Assembly: GCA_963751105.1 (NCBI GenBank)
Contig: CAVVTG010000002.1
Coordinates: 2,790,001 to 2,854,000 of the forward strand
From: JACVRW01 sp963751105
Lineage (GTDB): Bacteria > Actinomycetota > Thermoleophilia > Solirubrobacterales > Thermoleophilaceae
Direction of reading: 5' to 3'
DNA: 64,000 nucleotides
The notes under the pieces are model-generated. The model saw only the letters and a program-made list of their open reading frames with translations. It made no database searches and had not been told where the DNA came from. Below are positions 16,967-25,646 of the stretch, piece by piece. Positions within the stretch are counted from its first letter, which is position 1. Each line of letters opens with the position of its first letter. The translations under genes and the position numbers were made by a program.

Positions 16967-17587
16967 CTACTTCGAGTAAAGCTCGACGATGAGCTGCTCC
17001 TGCACGGGCGTGGTGATCTCACCGCGCTCGGGAAGGCGCAGCACCTTGGCCGTGAGGCCGTCGTGGTCGGCCTGGAGCCAGGCCGGCACCGCGGAGGTGA
17101 GCTCGGTGGCGTCGCGCACGACCGGCTCCACGGCGGCGCCAGGCCGCATCGTGATCACGTCGTCGGAACGCAGCTGGTAGGACGGGATGTCCACCCGCCG
17201 GCCGTTGATGGCCCAGTGCCCGTGGCTGATCTGCTGCCGCGCCTGGCGGCGCGACGCGGCGAAGCCGAGGCGCACGAGCACGTTGTCGAAGCGTGACTCG
17301 AGCAGGCGCAGCAGGTTCTCACCGGTCACGCCCTCCTGGCGGCTCGCCTTGTCGTAGTAATTGCGGAACTGCTTCTCGAGGACCCCGTAGTAGCGCCGCG
17401 TCTTCTGCTTCTCGCGCAGCTGCACGCGGTACTCGGACTGGCGCATCCGGCCGCGCCCGTGGTCCCCGGGCGGGTAGTTGCGCCGCTCGACGCCGCACTT
17501 GTCGGTGAGGCAGCGCTCGCCCTTGAGGAACAGCTTCTGGCCCTCGCGACGGCACTGCTTGCACTGAGCTCCGGTCTCGCGGGCCAT
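16967..17587 (-). CDS. rpsD: 30S ribosomal protein S4
   Basis: This 206-residue primary rRNA-binding and assembly protein retains the N-terminal four-cysteine zinc cluster (CKQCRREGQKLFLKGERC and CGVERR). It also has the S4 RNA-binding domain (RLGFAASRRQARQQISHGHW) and ends in VELYSK. The ATG at 17587 overlaps the rpsK stop (TGATG). Confidence 0.97.
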   Translation of the reverse strand: MARETGAQCKQCRREGQKLFLKGERCLTDKCGVERRNYPPGDHGRGRMRQSEYRVQLREKQKTRRYYGVLEKQFRNYYDKASRQEGVTGENLLRLLESRFDNVLVRLGFAASRRQARQQISHGHWAINGRRVDIPSYQLRSDDVITMRPGAAVEPVVRDATELTSAVPAWLQADHDGLTAKVLRLPERGEITTPVQEQLIVELYSK

Positions 17588-17979
17588 CAGACACGCCTCC
17601 GCTTGCGCGGCCGGCAGCCGTTGTGAGCCTGCGGCGTGACGTCCCGGATCCCGGTGATCTCGAGGCCGGCGGCCTGCAGCGAGCGGATCGCGGTCTCGCG
17701 GCCCGATCCCGGGCCCTTCACGAAGACCTCGACCTTCTGAAGGCCGTGCTCCATGCCCTTGCGCGCGGCGGCGTCGGCCGTGACCTGGGCGGCGAACGGC
17801 GTGGACTTGCGCGAGCCCTTGAAACCGGCTCCGCCGGCGGACTCCCACGCGATCACGTTGCCGTCCTTGTCGCTGAGCGCCACGATGGTGTTGTTGAAGC
17901 TTGTCTTGATGTGGGCCTGGCCGAAGGGCACGTTCTTGCGCACGCGCCTGCGACCGCGAGGCCTGCGGGGCTGGGGCAT
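17587..17979 (-). CDS. rpsK: 30S ribosomal protein S11
   Basis: This 130-residue protein has the conserved HIKTSFNNTIVALSD and GPGSGRETAIRSLQAAGLEI blocks and the terminal NGCRPRKRRRV. It forms part of the platform and mRNA exit region of the small subunit. It overlaps rpsD and follows rpsM. Confidence 0.97.
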   Translation of the reverse strand: MPQPRRPRGRRRVRKNVPFGQAHIKTSFNNTIVALSDKDGNVIAWESAGGAGFKGSRKSTPFAAQVTADAAARKGMEHGLQKVEVFVKGPGSGRETAIRSLQAAGLEITGIRDVTPQAHNGCRPRKRRRV

Positions 17980-17992
17980 CTAGCTGGTCACC

Positions 17993-18379
17993 TCAGTGCT
18001 TCCTGATCTTCTTCTTGCCGCCGCCGGCGGAGGAGCCGCGCTTCGGTCCCTTGCGGGAGCGCGCGTTGGTCTTCGTCCTCTGCCCGTTGGCGGGGAGGCC
18101 GCGCCGGTGACGCAGGCCCTTGTAGGCCCCGATCTCCATCAGCCGCTTGACGTTCTGTGAGCGCTCGCGCCGGAGGTCACCCTCCACGAGCTCGTCCTCG
18201 ACTTGGTCGCGCAGCTTGCGCACCTCGTCGTCGGTGAGATCCTTGACGTAGGTGTCGCCGTCCACGCCCGCTTCCTTCAGCACCTCGTTCGACTTCGAAC
18301 GACCGATGCCGTAGACGTAGGTGAGGCCGATCTCGACCCTCTTGTTAAGGGGAATGTTGATTCCAGCGATGCGTGCCAT
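17993..18379 (-). CDS. rpsM: 30S ribosomal protein S13
   Basis: This 128-residue head protein starts MARIAGINIPLNKRVEIGLT, includes GIGRSKSNEVL, and ends in the basic tail (RHRRGLPANGQRTKTNARSR ... GGGKKKIRKH) that reaches P-site tRNA and the S13-S19 bridge. It lies 11 bases after rpmJ. Confidence 0.97.
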   Translation of the reverse strand: MARIAGINIPLNKRVEIGLTYVYGIGRSKSNEVLKEAGVDGDTYVKDLTDDEVRKLRDQVEDELVEGDLRRERSQNVKRLMEIGAYKGLRHRRGLPANGQRTKTNARSRKGPKRGSSAGGGKKKIRKH

Positions 18380-18390
18380 CTAGTCCGCCG

Positions 18391-18504
18391 TCACCCCTGC
18401 CGCTGCTTGTGCCGGGGGTTCTGACAGATCACGAGGACCGCACCGCCGCGGCGGATGATCTTGCACTTCTCACACATGGGCTTGACTGATGCGCGGACCT
18501 TCAT
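18391..18504 (-). CDS. rpmJ: 50S ribosomal protein L36
   Basis: A 37-codon ORF on the minus strand reads MKVRASVKPMCEKCKIIRRG and ends in ICQNPRHKQRQG. The zinc-binding residues (Cys11, Cys14, Cys27 and a C-terminal His) are intact, so this is the zinc-dependent form. It leads the rpsM-rpsK-rpsD-rpoA-rplQ group. infA, commonly next to it, is absent from the 101 bases upstream. Confidence 0.95.
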   Translation of the reverse strand: MKVRASVKPMCEKCKIIRRGGAVLVICQNPRHKQRQG

Positions 18505-18578
18505 AGCTCCGTTGGGTGGGACGTATCAGGACGAGGACCAGCGCAGAGCCCAGGAATCGGCTCCGCGCCCGACCGGAA

Positions 18579-18587
18579 AGAGTAGCA
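18579..18587 (-). promoter_or_regulatory. Extended -10 element upstream of rpmJ
   Basis: The minus strand reads TGCTACTCT (TGn plus -10 TACTCT) about 75 bases before the rpmJ ATG, in the 101-base gap after map. A weak TGATCG lies 18 bases further upstream. It would give the rpmJ-rplQ genes their own promoter. Confidence 0.4.
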
Positions 18588-18605
18588 GCCTGAACCCGGA
18601 TGCGA

Positions 18606-19403
18606 TCAGGCGCTAACGGCCCGCGAAGCGGGCTCGGCAGGCTCGGCCACGAGCTCGTGCCAGGGGGTCAAAATACGCGGCCCGTCGGCCGTGATCGCCA
18701 CCGTGTGCTCGAAGTGGGCGGCCAGGGATCCGTCCTGCGAGTAGACGGCCCAGCCGTCCGTGCCCATGCGCACCTGATGGGTGCCCACGTTGACCATCGG
18801 CTCCACGGCGAGCACCATTCCCTCCTCGAGCTCCGGCCCCGTGCCCGGCTGCCCGTAGTTGGGGATCTGCGGGTCCTCGTGCATGTCGCGGCCGATGCCG
18901 TGGCCCACCAGCGAGCGGATGACGGCGAAGCCCTCGGACTCCACGCGAGCCTGGACCGCGTGCGAGACGTCTCCCAGGCGGTTGCCCGGCCGGCACTGCT
19001 CGACGGCGTCGAACAGCGACGCGCGGGTCACGGCCAGCAGCCGGTGCGCCACCGGGGTGACGTTGCCGATCGGGTGGGTCATGGCGCCGTCCGCCACCCA
19101 GCCGTCGAGGATCACGCCGATGTCCACGGAGAGGAGGTCGCCGCGCTTGAGCTCGTAGCGGCCGGGGATCCCGTGGACCACCATCGAGTTGGGTGACAGG
19201 CAGGTTGAGCCGGGGAAGCCGTTGTAGCCCTTGAACGCCGGCTCGCCGCCCTGCGAGCGGATGTAGCGCTCGGCCGCCTCGTCGATCTGGGCCGTGGTCA
19301 CCCCCGGCCGCGCCTTCTTTCGCAGCAGCTCGTGGCAGCGGGCCAGGATGCGGCCCGCCGCGGCCATCTTGTCGAGCTCCTCGGGCGTCTTGCGGATGAT
19401 CAC
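18606..19403 (-). CDS. map: Type I methionine aminopeptidase
   Basis: This 265-residue enzyme has the pita-bread fold residues in order: the His in NSMVVHGIPG, the two metal Asp residues in LLSVDIGVILDGWVADGAM, the metal His in VGHGIGRDMHEDP, and two Glu residues in MVLAVEPMV and AHFEHTVAIT. It removes the initiator Met from new proteins. It follows adk by five bases, the standard secY-adk-map order. Confidence 0.97.
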   Translation of the reverse strand: MIIRKTPEELDKMAAAGRILARCHELLRKKARPGVTTAQIDEAAERYIRSQGGEPAFKGYNGFPGSTCLSPNSMVVHGIPGRYELKRGDLLSVDIGVILDGWVADGAMTHPIGNVTPVAHRLLAVTRASLFDAVEQCRPGNRLGDVSHAVQARVESEGFAVIRSLVGHGIGRDMHEDPQIPNYGQPGTGPELEEGMVLAVEPMVNVGTHQVRMGTDGWAVYSQDGSLAAHFEHTVAITADGPRILTPWHELVAEPAEPASRAVSA

Positions 19404-19408
19404 CGTGC

Positions 19409-20083
19409 TCAGAGCTCGGCTTCGAGGCGCAGCGTGGCCAGGGTCGCGCGGATGTGGTCGTGGACCTCCTCCTGGGTGCGGCTGCCGTCGAAGCGGCGCA
19501 GCAGGCCCTTGTCCTCGTACCAGTCGATCAACGGGGAGGTCTGTTCGTGGTAGACCGACAGCCGCGCCTCGATCACCTCGGGCTTGTCGTCGTCGCGCTG
19601 GAACAGCCGCGAGCCGTCCTGGTCGCAGACGCCCTCGTTCTTGGGCGGGTCGAACTCCACGTGGTACACGTGCCCGTTCTTGACGCAGGTACGCCTGCCG
19701 GAGAGACGGCGAATGACCTCCGCATCGGAGGCGTCGATCAGGAGCACCGCCGTGAGCGAGCGGCCGCGCCCGTCGAGGTTGCTCTCGAGCATCTCCGCCT
19801 GGCGGATGGTGCGCGGGAAGCCGTCGAGCAGGAAGCCGTCGTCGGCCTCGCCGGTGTCGAGCCGCTCGTCGATGATCCCGGCCACGAGCTCGTCGGGCAC
19901 GAGCTTGCCCTCGTTCATCAGCGGCTCGGCCTGCCGGCCCATCTCGGTCTTGCTCTCCACCGCCTCGCGCAGGATGTTGCCGGTGGAGTAGTACGGCAGC
20001 CCGAAATCGGCGATCAGCTTCTCTGCCTGAGTGCCCTTGCCCGCCCCGGGCGGGCCGAGCAGCACCAGGTTGAGCTCGGTCAT
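19409..20083 (-). CDS. adk: Adenylate kinase
   Basis: This 224-residue long-form enzyme interconverts ATP+AMP and 2 ADP. It has the P-loop GPPGAGKGTQAEKL, the AMP-binding FLLDGFPRT and the LID domain. The LID keeps only part of the usual four-cysteine zinc site: CVKN and CDQD replace the two CxxC pairs, so zinc binding is weakened or lost, while GSRLFQRDDD is intact. It sits between secY and map. Confidence 0.97.
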   Translation of the reverse strand: MTELNLVLLGPPGAGKGTQAEKLIADFGLPYYSTGNILREAVESKTEMGRQAEPLMNEGKLVPDELVAGIIDERLDTGEADDGFLLDGFPRTIRQAEMLESNLDGRGRSLTAVLLIDASDAEVIRRLSGRRTCVKNGHVYHVEFDPPKNEGVCDQDGSRLFQRDDDKPEVIEARLSVYHEQTSPLIDWYEDKGLLRRFDGSRTQEEVHDHIRATLATLRLEAEL

Positions 20084-20117
20084 ATGGCGAGCGCGCGGCG
20101 CGCGCGAGCGTTCGCGT

Positions 20118-21392
20118 TCACTTGAGGAAGCCCTCGTAGTTGCGCATCATCAGCTGCGCCTCGAGCTGCTTCATCGTGTCGAGCGCCACGCCCACCACGA
20201 TCAGGATCGAGGTGCCGCCGAAGAAGAAGTTGGCGCTCGTCTGGTTGATGAGGATCGTGGGCAGAGCCGCGACCGCCGCCAGGTAGAGGGCGCCCGGGAA
20301 GGTCAACCGCGCGAGGATGCGGTCGAGATATTCGGCCGTGGGTCTTCCAGGCCTCACACCCGGGATGAAGCCGCCGTACTTCTTCAGGTTGTCCGCCTGC
20401 TCCACCGGATTGAAGGTGACCGCCGTGTAGAAGTAGGTGAAGACGATGATGAGGATCGACTCGCCGATCAGATAGGCCGCCCCGTTGGGGTTGAAGAAGG
20501 CGGAGAAGTCCTGGGCCCAGCTGGCCTGCGTGAGCTCCCCCACCGTGGGCGGGAAGGCCATCAGCGAGGCGGCGAAGATCACCGGGATCACGCCGGCCAT
20601 GTTCACGCGCAGCGGCAGGTAGGTGGAGCCGCCGCCGGCCATCCGCCGGCCCACCACGCGCTTGGCGTATTGGATCGGGATGCGGCGCTGACCCTCCTGC
20701 ATGAAGACGATGCCGGCGATGATGGCCAGGGCCAGGAAGGGCATCATCACCACGAAGATCTGGTCCGGGTTGGTCCACCAGGCCTGGATGCCGCTCGGCA
20801 GCCCGGAGGCGATCGACGCGAAGATCATCAGCGAGATGCCGTTGCCGATGCCGCGCTGGGTGATCAGCTCGCCGAACCACATCAGCAGCACACAGCCGGC
20901 AGTGAGCGTCAGCACGATCACGAAGACGCGCCCGAAGGTGAAGTTGTCCACCACCTGTGTGCCCTCGCTGCCGGCAAAGGTGCGGAAGAGGAACACGTAG
21001 CCGATCGACTGACCGAAGGCGAGAGCGACGGTGAGATAGCGCGTGTACTGCGTGATCTTCTGCTGGCCCACCTCGCCCTCCTTGCGGAGCTTGTCCAGCG
21101 AGGGGATCACCACGGTCAGCAGCTGCAGCATGATCGACGCGGTGATGTAGGGCATGATCCCGAGCGCGAAGATGGCGAAGCGCTGGAGCGAGCCGCCCGA
21201 GAACAGGTTGAGGAAGCCGAGCACGTTCGACTGGCCCTCGAAGTTGGAGGCCAGATCCTCCACCACATCGACGTTGATGCCCGGCGCCGGGATGTAGGCG
21301 CCCAGCCGGTAGAGGGCGAGCATCGCGGCGGTGAACGCGAGCTTCTTCCGGATCTCGGGGACCCGGAAGGCGTTCAGGAACGTCCGCAGCAC
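20118..21392 (-). CDS. secY: Preprotein translocase subunit SecY
   Basis: This 424-residue protein with ten membrane helices forms the protein-conducting channel. Signatures include RLGAYIPAPGIN near the N-terminus, the plug/TM2b region (FSGGSLQRFAIFALGIMPYI) and the cytoplasmic loop GQRRIPIQYAKR that binds SecA and ribosomes. It follows rplO by four bases, as in the spc operon. Confidence 0.97.
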   Translation of the reverse strand: MLRTFLNAFRVPEIRKKLAFTAAMLALYRLGAYIPAPGINVDVVEDLASNFEGQSNVLGFLNLFSGGSLQRFAIFALGIMPYITASIMLQLLTVVIPSLDKLRKEGEVGQQKITQYTRYLTVALAFGQSIGYVFLFRTFAGSEGTQVVDNFTFGRVFVIVLTLTAGCVLLMWFGELITQRGIGNGISLMIFASIASGLPSGIQAWWTNPDQIFVVMMPFLALAIIAGIVFMQEGQRRIPIQYAKRVVGRRMAGGGSTYLPLRVNMAGVIPVIFAASLMAFPPTVGELTQASWAQDFSAFFNPNGAAYLIGESILIIVFTYFYTAVTFNPVEQADNLKKYGGFIPGVRPGRPTAEYLDRILARLTFPGALYLAAVAALPTILINQTSANFFFGGTSILIVVGVALDTMKQLEAQLMMRNYEGFLK

Positions 21393-21396
21393 GGGG

Positions 21397-21885
21397 TTAG
21401 TCCTCGATCAGCTGGCAGGTTCCGCCTGCCGCCTCGATCTTCTCCCTGGCGGACTTCGAGAAGCCGTGAGCGTGCACGGTGAGCGACTTGGAGATCTCTC
21501 CGCGGCCCAGAATCTTGACCGGCACGTCGCGGCGGGTGGCCAGGTTCTGGCCCTTGAGCGACTCCGGGGTGACCTCGGCGCCGTCGTCGAAGCGGGCCTC
21601 GAGGTCGGTGAGGTTGACCGGCTGGGTGGCCGTGCGGAACTTCTCGAAGGGCATCGACTTCTTCATGTGCGGGCCGCGCAGCTTGCGCATCCGCATGTGA
21701 ATCGGCGTCTGGCCGCCCTCGAAGCGCACGCGGCGCTTGGAGCCCGAGCGCGAGCCCGCGCCCTTGTGGCCGCGGCCCGAAGTCTTGCCGGTGCCCGAGC
21801 CCTCGCCGCGGCCCACACGCTTGCGCTCCTTGCGGGCGCCCGGAGCCGGGCGGAGGGAATGCAGTCCTATGCGCTCATCAGCCAT
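21397..21885 (-). CDS. rplO: 50S ribosomal protein L15
   Basis: This 162-residue protein starts MADERIGLHSLRPAPGARKE and has the Gly/Arg-rich loop (RVGRGEGSGTGKTSGRGHKG) that threads into 23S rRNA, then GGQTPIHMRMRKLRG. Its ATG overlaps the end of rpmD by eight bases. Confidence 0.97.
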   Translation of the reverse strand: MADERIGLHSLRPAPGARKERKRVGRGEGSGTGKTSGRGHKGAGSRSGSKRRVRFEGGQTPIHMRMRKLRGPHMKKSMPFEKFRTATQPVNLTDLEARFDDGAEVTPESLKGQNLATRRDVPVKILGRGEISKSLTVHAHGFSKSAREKIEAAGGTCQLIED

Positions 21886-22056
21886 CGCGCACCTCGACGA
21901 GGTGCTGGACCGCGTGCACCGCGCCGCGCAGCGTAGGGACGTCCTCGCGCTCGGAGGAGCGGCCGATCTTGCCGAGGCCGAGCGACCTGAGCGTGTCGTG
22001 CTGCTTGCGCGACGAGCCGTTCGAGGAACGCACCTGGGTGATCACGAGCTTGGCCA

Positions 22057-22057
<1 letters not shown>
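21878..22057 (-). CDS. rpmD: 50S ribosomal protein L30
   Basis: A 59-residue ORF reads MAKLVITQVRSSNGSSRKQH, then TLRSLGLGKIGRSSE, and ends HLVEVRDG, matching L30. It overlaps rpsE upstream (TGATG) and rplO downstream, which fixes its start and shows tight translational coupling. Confidence 0.95.
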
Positions 22058-22644
<587 letters not shown>

Positions 22645-22680
22645 GCGAACCACTCACCGTAGCGATCAGCAGCGTTGCGC

Positions 22681-23034
22681 TCAAAACTTCAGCCCCTTCT
22701 CGCGCGCGCCGTCGGCGAGCGCCTTGACGCGGCCGTGGTAGCGGTAGCCACCCCGGTCGAAGATCACGGTCTCGACGCCGGCCTCGCGGCCGCGCTCGGC
22801 CAGCAACTCGCCGGCGCGTGTGGCCTGCTCCATGGAGCCGAGCGCCTTGAGCTCGCCCTCGGTCCAGTTGACGGCGGCCACGGTGTGGCCCGACACGTCG
22901 TCGATCAGCTGCGCGCCGATGCCCCGGTTGGAGCGGAACACCGACAGCCGCGGGCGCTCGGAGGTGCCGCGCACCTTGGCGCGCACCCGGCGGCGCCGGC
23001 GCAGACGCTGTTGTGCCTTCGTCGTCGTGCTCAT
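22681..23034 (-). CDS. rplR: 50S ribosomal protein L18
   Basis: This 117-residue 5S rRNA-binding protein shows VRGTSERPRLSVFRSNRGIG, AQLIDDVSGHTVAA and the terminal FDRGGYRYHGRVKALADGAR. It overlaps the rplF stop by four bases and precedes rpsE. Confidence 0.97.
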   Translation of the reverse strand: MSTTTKAQQRLRRRRRVRAKVRGTSERPRLSVFRSNRGIGAQLIDDVSGHTVAAVNWTEGELKALGSMEQATRAGELLAERGREAGVETVIFDRGGYRYHGRVKALADGAREKGLKF

Positions 23035-23565
23035 GCGCGCTTACCGACCTTCCTCATCACGTACTCGCCCTCGTAGCGGATGCCCTTGCCCTTGTAGGGC
23101 TCGGGCGGGCGCTTCTTGCGGATGTTGGCCGCCACCTCGCCCACCGCCTGCTTGGAGATGCCGCGCACCACCACGCGAGTGGGCTGGGGCACTTCGAAGT
23201 CGATGCCGGCGGGAGCGTCCATCTCCACCGGATGTGAGTAGCCGAGCGCGAGCACGAGCTTGTTGCCCTGAAGCTGGGCGCGGTAGCCCACGCCCTGGAT
23301 CTCCAGGCGCTTCTCGAAGCCGTTGGTCACGCCCTCGACCATGTTCGCGATCAGGCTGCGTGTCAGCCCGTGCAGCGCGCGGTGCTCGCCGCGGTCGGTG
23401 GGGCGGGTCACGACGATCTCGCCGTTCTCCTGGCGCACCTCGATCTGGCGGTTCTTGCGCTCCGACAGCTCGCCCTTGGGGCCCTTGACCTTCACGAGCT
23501 CAGGCTCGATCGAGACCTCCACCCCGCCGGGCACGGCGATCGGGCTGCTTTCCGATGCGGCTCAT
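23031..23565 (-). CDS. rplF: 50S ribosomal protein L6 (frameshifted near its start)
   Basis: The frame from 23534 to 23031 gives all of L6 except its first residues (GGVEVSIEPELVKVKGPKGE ... RRPEP-type end PPEPYKGKGIRYEGEYVMRK). The expected start, MSRIGKQP, is at 23565 in a different frame; dropping one G (plus strand) at 23542-23544 restores MSRIGKQPIAVPGGVEV. L6 is near the GTPase-associated centre and generally essential, so a real null allele is implausible. The GTG inside the gene would give a protein about ten residues short. Confidence 0.93.
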
Positions 23566-23575
23566 GCTGCTCGCC

Positions 23576-23974
23576 TCACCAGACCTGCGCCACGAGCTCG
23601 CCACCCACGCCGGCGCGGCGGGCCTCGTGACCGGTCATCACGCCCTGGGAGGTGGACACGATGGTCGTGCCCATCCCGCCCTGGACCTTCGGCACGAGAC
23701 CGGCCTGGACGTAGGTGCGCCGGCCGGGCCTCGACACCCGCTGCAGCCCCTGGATCACGGGCTTGCGGTCCTCGGTGTACTTGAGCGTCACGCGCAGCAC
23801 CCGGCCCACGCGGGCCGGCTCCACCGCGAAGTCCTCGATGTAGCCCTGCTCGCGCAGGATGCGCGCGAGCTCCGCCTTGAACGTCGAGGCGGGCATCTCG
23901 ACCTCGTCGCGATCGGCGTGCAGGCCGTTGCGGATGCGGGTCAGGAAATCGGCTATCGGATCGGTGAACGACAT
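23576..23974 (-). CDS. rpsH: 30S ribosomal protein S8
   Basis: This 132-residue primary 16S-binding protein starts MSFTDPIADFLTRIRNGLHA and carries the C-terminal signature STSQGVMTGHEARRAGVGGE. In spc-type operons S8 commonly mediates translational feedback. It follows rpsN by four bases. Confidence 0.97.
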   Translation of the reverse strand: MSFTDPIADFLTRIRNGLHADRDEVEMPASTFKAELARILREQGYIEDFAVEPARVGRVLRVTLKYTEDRKPVIQGLQRVSRPGRRTYVQAGLVPKVQGGMGTTIVSTSQGVMTGHEARRAGVGGELVAQVW

Positions 23975-23978
23975 GGGG

Positions 23979-24164
23979 CTACCAGCTCGACTTCGTCAGG
24001 CCGGGAATCATGCCCTCGTGGGCGATCTCGCGCAGGCAGATGCGGCAGAGCCCGAACTTGCGAACGTAGGCGCGCGGGCGGCCGCACCGCTTGCAGCGGT
24101 TGTAGTTGCGGGTCTGGTATTTGGATCCGCGCTGCTGGCGGACCCTCTGTGACGTCTTGGCCAT
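23979..24164 (-). CDS. rpsN: 30S ribosomal protein S14, zinc-binding type (type Z)
   Basis: The protein has 61 residues with CKRCGRPRAYVRKFGLCRIC, the two CxxC pairs of the short zinc-binding S14, and ends GMIPGLTKSSW. The stop of rplE overlaps its ATG. No zinc-free long S14 paralogue is in the window. Confidence 0.97.
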   Translation of the reverse strand: MAKTSQRVRQQRGSKYQTRNYNRCKRCGRPRAYVRKFGLCRICLREIAHEGMIPGLTKSSW

Positions 24165-24943
24165 TACTCCTCTGTCCCTTCGCCCGCCTCGCTGCCTTCT
24201 TCTTCGCCCTCTTCGTCCTCCGAGGCGGCGGGCGCCTCGTAGGCCTCCGGGTTCTCTTCCTTGAGCTCCTCGTACGCCGCGGCCTCAGCCTCTGCCTTCT
24301 GGCGAAGCTCCTCGTGGTGGCGCTCCTCCTCGGCCTCCTCCTGTGCATCGGCGGTCGAGCCCGGGGCGCCCTCGGGCGCGAAGGGCATGCCGAGCTCACG
24401 GAGGAGGACGTAGGCCTCCTCGTCGGTCTTGGCGGAAGTGGTGATCGTCACGTCGAGGCCGCGCACCTGATCGATGGCGTCGTAGTCGATCTCGGGAAAG
24501 ATGATCTGCTCGCGTACGCCCATCGAGTAGTTGCCGCGCCCGTCGAAGGAACGCGCATTCAGACCGCGGAAGTCGCGGATGCGCGGGATCGCGATCGCGG
24601 TGAGCCGGTCGAGGAACTCCCACATGCGCGCGCGGCGCAGCGTGACGCTGAGGCCCACGGGCATGCCGTCGCGCAGCTTGAAGTTCGCGATCGACTTGCG
24701 GGCAAGGCGCACGTTGGGCCTCAGCCCGGCGATCGTGGCCAGCTGCTCCTGGGCGGCGTCGAGCATGTTCGAGTCCTGCTTGGCCTCGCCCACGCCCATG
24801 TTGAGCGTGATCTTCTCGACCGTCGGGACCTCCATCACGGAGCTGTAGCCGAAGCGCTCCTGCAGGCTGTCGCGGATCTCGGCCTCGTAGCGCTCCTTGA
24901 GGCGCGGCGGAACGGCGGCGGTGGCGGTAGCTGAGGCTTCCAT
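24164..24943 (-). CDS. rplE: 50S ribosomal protein L5 with long acidic C-terminal tail
   Basis: Residues 15-185 are a normal L5 that binds 5S rRNA: YSSVMEVPTVEKITLNMGVG, GLRPNVRLARKSIANFKLRD and LNARSFDGRGNYSMGVREQI. Usual length is about 180, but this protein continues to 259. The extra 70 or so residues are dominated by Glu and Ala (EEAEEERHHEELRQKAEAEA, then EDEEGEEEGSEAGEGTEE), predicted partly coiled-coil and partly disordered. The tail is in frame and overlaps the rpsN start, so it is not read-through. Function of the tail unknown. Confidence 0.95.
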   Translation of the reverse strand: MEASATATAAVPPRLKERYEAEIRDSLQERFGYSSVMEVPTVEKITLNMGVGEAKQDSNMLDAAQEQLATIAGLRPNVRLARKSIANFKLRDGMPVGLSVTLRRARMWEFLDRLTAIAIPRIRDFRGLNARSFDGRGNYSMGVREQIIFPEIDYDAIDQVRGLDVTITTSAKTDEEAYVLLRELGMPFAPEGAPGSTADAQEEAEEERHHEELRQKAEAEAAAYEELKEENPEAYEAPAASEDEEGEEEGSEAGEGTEE

Positions 24944-25275
24944 CAGTCGAGCTCCGTCCCGGATCGCTTGGCCACGCGCACGCGCCGCCCGCCCTCGCGC
25001 TTTATGCCCACGCGAGACGGCTCGCCGCTCTCGGGGTCGATCAGCATCACGTTCGAGACGTGGATCGGGCCCTCCTTCTCGATGATGCCGCCGAGCTCCT
25101 GGGCGCGCTGGGTGTCGCGCAGCGTGCGGGGCGCCATGTGGCGCTTGACGATGTTCGCGCCCTCCACGTAGACCTTGTCCTTGCGCGGGTCGACCCTCAG
25201 CACACGGCCGGTCTTGCCGCGGTCCTTGCCGGCGATGATGCGCACGGTGTCGTCGCGACGGATCTTGACGGCCAT
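24943..25275 (-). CDS. rplX: 50S ribosomal protein L24
   Basis: This 110-residue assembly-initiator protein starts MAVKIRRDDTVRIIAGKDRG with the KOW motif, followed by VYVEGANIVKRHM and HVSNVMLIDPESGEPSRVGI. The ATG at 25275 directly follows rplN; the stop overlaps rplE (TGATG). Confidence 0.97.
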   Translation of the reverse strand: MAVKIRRDDTVRIIAGKDRGKTGRVLRVDPRKDKVYVEGANIVKRHMAPRTLRDTQRAQELGGIIEKEGPIHVSNVMLIDPESGEPSRVGIKREGGRRVRVAKRSGTELD

Positions 25276-25277
25276 GG

Positions 25278-25646
25278 TCAGAGCACCTCCGGAGCGAGCG
25301 AGACGATCTTCATGAAGTTGCGGTCGCGCAGCTCGCGGGCCACGGGGCCGAAGATGCGGGTGCCGCGCGGGTTGTTGGTGGCGTCGATCAGCACCGCGGC
25401 GTTCTCGTCGAAGGAGATGTAGGTGCCGTCGTCGCGGCCGAACTCCTTCTTCGTGCGCACGATCACCGCGGTCACCACCTCGCCCTTCTTGACCGAGCCG
25501 TGCGGGATGGCCTGCTTGACCGTGCCGACGATGATGTCGCCGACGCCGGCGTAGCGGCGGTGCGAGCCTCCGCGCACGCGGATGCACAGGATCTCACGCG
25601 CTCCCGTGTTGTCCGCCACCTTGAGTCTCGACTCCTGCTGGATCAC
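25278..25646 (-). CDS. rplN: 50S ribosomal protein L14
   Basis: This 122-residue protein starts MIQQESRLKVADNTGAREIL and carries the L14 signature (RGGSHRRYAGVGDIIVGTVK) and ends FMKIVSLAPEVL. It lies at the subunit interface. It overlaps rpsQ by one base. Confidence 0.97.
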   Translation of the reverse strand: MIQQESRLKVADNTGAREILCIRVRGGSHRRYAGVGDIIVGTVKQAIPHGSVKKGEVVTAVIVRTKKEFGRDDGTYISFDENAAVLIDATNNPRGTRIFGPVARELRDRNFMKIVSLAPEVL

